Shown piece by piece: positions 63,355-64,000 of a stretch of 64,000 nt of DNA. Location of the stretch: positions 1-64,000 of the forward strand of contig JABARS010000009.1 in assembly GCA_019187085.1 (NCBI GenBank). Direction: 5' to 3'. The notes beneath the pieces are model-generated. The model searched no databases, was not told the origin of the DNA, and was given only the letters and a program-made list of their open reading frames with translations. Each line of letters begins with the position of its first letter. The first letter of the stretch is position 1. Position numbers and translations under genes: made by a program. The stretch comes from Pseudorhodoplanes sp. (GTDB taxonomy: Bacteria > Pseudomonadota > Alphaproteobacteria > Rhizobiales > Xanthobacteraceae).

Positions 63355-64000
63355 TCAGTCGGCGATGAACGGGGCAAGCGCGTCCCCGATGTCCTGGCGG
63401 ATCACCAGGTCGGCGATTTCGTCGAAATCGGTCGCTTCGCGATTGACGATGACGAGTCTGGCGCCCCGCTTCTTCGCGCGCAGCGGAAATCCCGCCGCCG
63501 GCCACACCACGAGCGAGGAGCCGATGGCGACGAACAGGTCGCAGCGGTCGACAAGCTCTTCGGCGCGCGCCATGGCCGCGACCGGCATCGCCTGTCCGAA
63601 CGACACGGTCGCCGATTTGATGTAGCCGCCGCATGCGCATTCGGGCGCCTGTTCGCCCGATTCCTCGAAGCGAGCCTTCACCCAGTCGAGCTCGTAGCGC
63701 CGCTCGCACGCGAGGCAGGTGGCGTAGGTGGTGTTGCCGTGCAGTTCCACCACGTCGGCGGCGGCGATACCGGACATCTGATGCAGATTGTCGATGTTCT
63801 GGGTGACCACCGCCGGCACCTTGCCGGCGCGATAGAGGCTCGCCAGCGCCCGGTGTCCCCGCCCCGGCCGCGCGTCGCCGAAATGCGCCTGCATGGCGAA
63901 GCGCCGCCGCCAGGATTCGGCCCGCGTCCGCGCGCTCGCCATGAAGGCGTCAAACGGGATCGGCTGGGTTTTCGTCCACAGCCCGCCGGGCGAGCGGAAA
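63355..64000 (-). CDS. NAD-dependent protein deacylase (Sir2), N-terminus outside window
   Basis: At least 214 residues, open to the right edge; the visible part begins in the FRSPGGLWT segment of the Sir2 core, so about 30 residues are missing. Seen: TQNIDNLHQMSG, the catalytic His in VVELHGNT, the zinc site with two Cys pairs (CLAC and CAC, residues CLACERRYE and APECACGG), and the NAD motifs LFVAIGSSLVVWPA and LVIVNREATDFD. It removes acyl groups from lysines and could reverse protein acetylation such as that made by the GNAT fusion at 56483, though they are not linked in an operon. The frame runs upstream of the internal ATG 63942, which is not the true start. Confidence 0.93.
   Translation of the reverse strand, partial: FRSPGGLWTKTQPIPFDAFMASARTRAESWRRRFAMQAHFGDARPGRGHRALASLYRAGKVPAVVTQNIDNLHQMSGIAAADVVELHGNTTYATCLACERRYELDWVKARFEESGEQAPECACGGYIKSATVSFGQAMPVAAMARAEELVDRCDLFVAIGSSLVVWPAAGFPLRAKKRGARLVIVNREATDFDEIADLVIRQDIGDALAPFIAD

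Overview
The window looks like a chromosomal segment of a GC-rich alphaproteobacterium of the order Hyphomicrobiales (Rhizobiales), probably on the Bradyrhizobiaceae/Xanthobacteraceae side. The evidence is the set of lineage-typical genes: ExoR, a PopZ-type DUF2497 protein beside valS, the aapJQMP amino-acid transporter divergent from metC, the NDUFS4-like complex I subunit / tRNA-Pro / DUF192 / double cold-shock block, and the palindromic intergenic elements at 59172-59371. I see no prophage, insertion sequence, plasmid gene, origin or CRISPR array. Most of the window is core genome, with a few accessory patches.

Layout. 1-8.2 kb: truncated SPOR-type envelope protein, argS, a translationally coupled FIST sensor / PAS-GGDEF-EAL pair, dgt and erpA. 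8.2-16.8 kb: DUF4189 protein, RND pump and its adaptor, xthA, exoR, ilvD. 16.8-27 kb: DNA-3-methyladenine glycosylase, epimerase, diacylglycerol kinase, two MFS transporters either side of valS, popZ, tolC, isoaspartyl methyltransferase-like protein. 27-31.3 kb: tRNA-Cys, tRNA-Asn, an orphan membrane protein, a MetF-like reductase, a membrane GGDEF protein and a gene-free stretch of about 765 bp. 31.3-36.2 kb: cfa, then a sulfur cluster (cysteine synthase, AlaX-type tRNA editing protein, 3-mercaptopyruvate sulfurtransferase, persulfide dioxygenase-like hydrolase). 36.3-42 kb: aapPMQJ (minus strand) and divergent metC. 42-53 kb: an envelope operon read leftward: alpha-2-macroglobulin, PBP1C, ArnT-like GT39, LpxE/LpxF-like PAP2 phosphatase, GT2 and a lipid A N-domain protein. 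53.3-64 kb: tRNA-Arg, a polytopic membrane protein, a formate/nitrite channel, an acyl-CoA-synthetase/GNAT fusion, a palindrome cluster, a degenerate REC-EAL protein, complex I subunit, tRNA-Pro, a glycine-zipper membrane peptide, DUF192, a double cold-shock protein and a truncated Sir2 deacylase.

How they work together. Three separate cyclic-di-GMP loci (4577, 29297, 59569) differ in input and catalytic integrity. Envelope biology dominates (SPOR protein, PopZ, ExoR, TolC, RND pump, A2M/PBP1C, the lipid A-type cluster). The best candidates for something undescribed are the FIST-coupled c-di-GMP enzyme, the sulfur cluster carrying a tRNA-editing enzyme, the combined A2M/PBP1C/lipid A operon, and an attenuator-like pair of mutually exclusive hairpins before the DNA glycosylase gene. 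All functions are read from motifs, length and context; no search or alignment was run.
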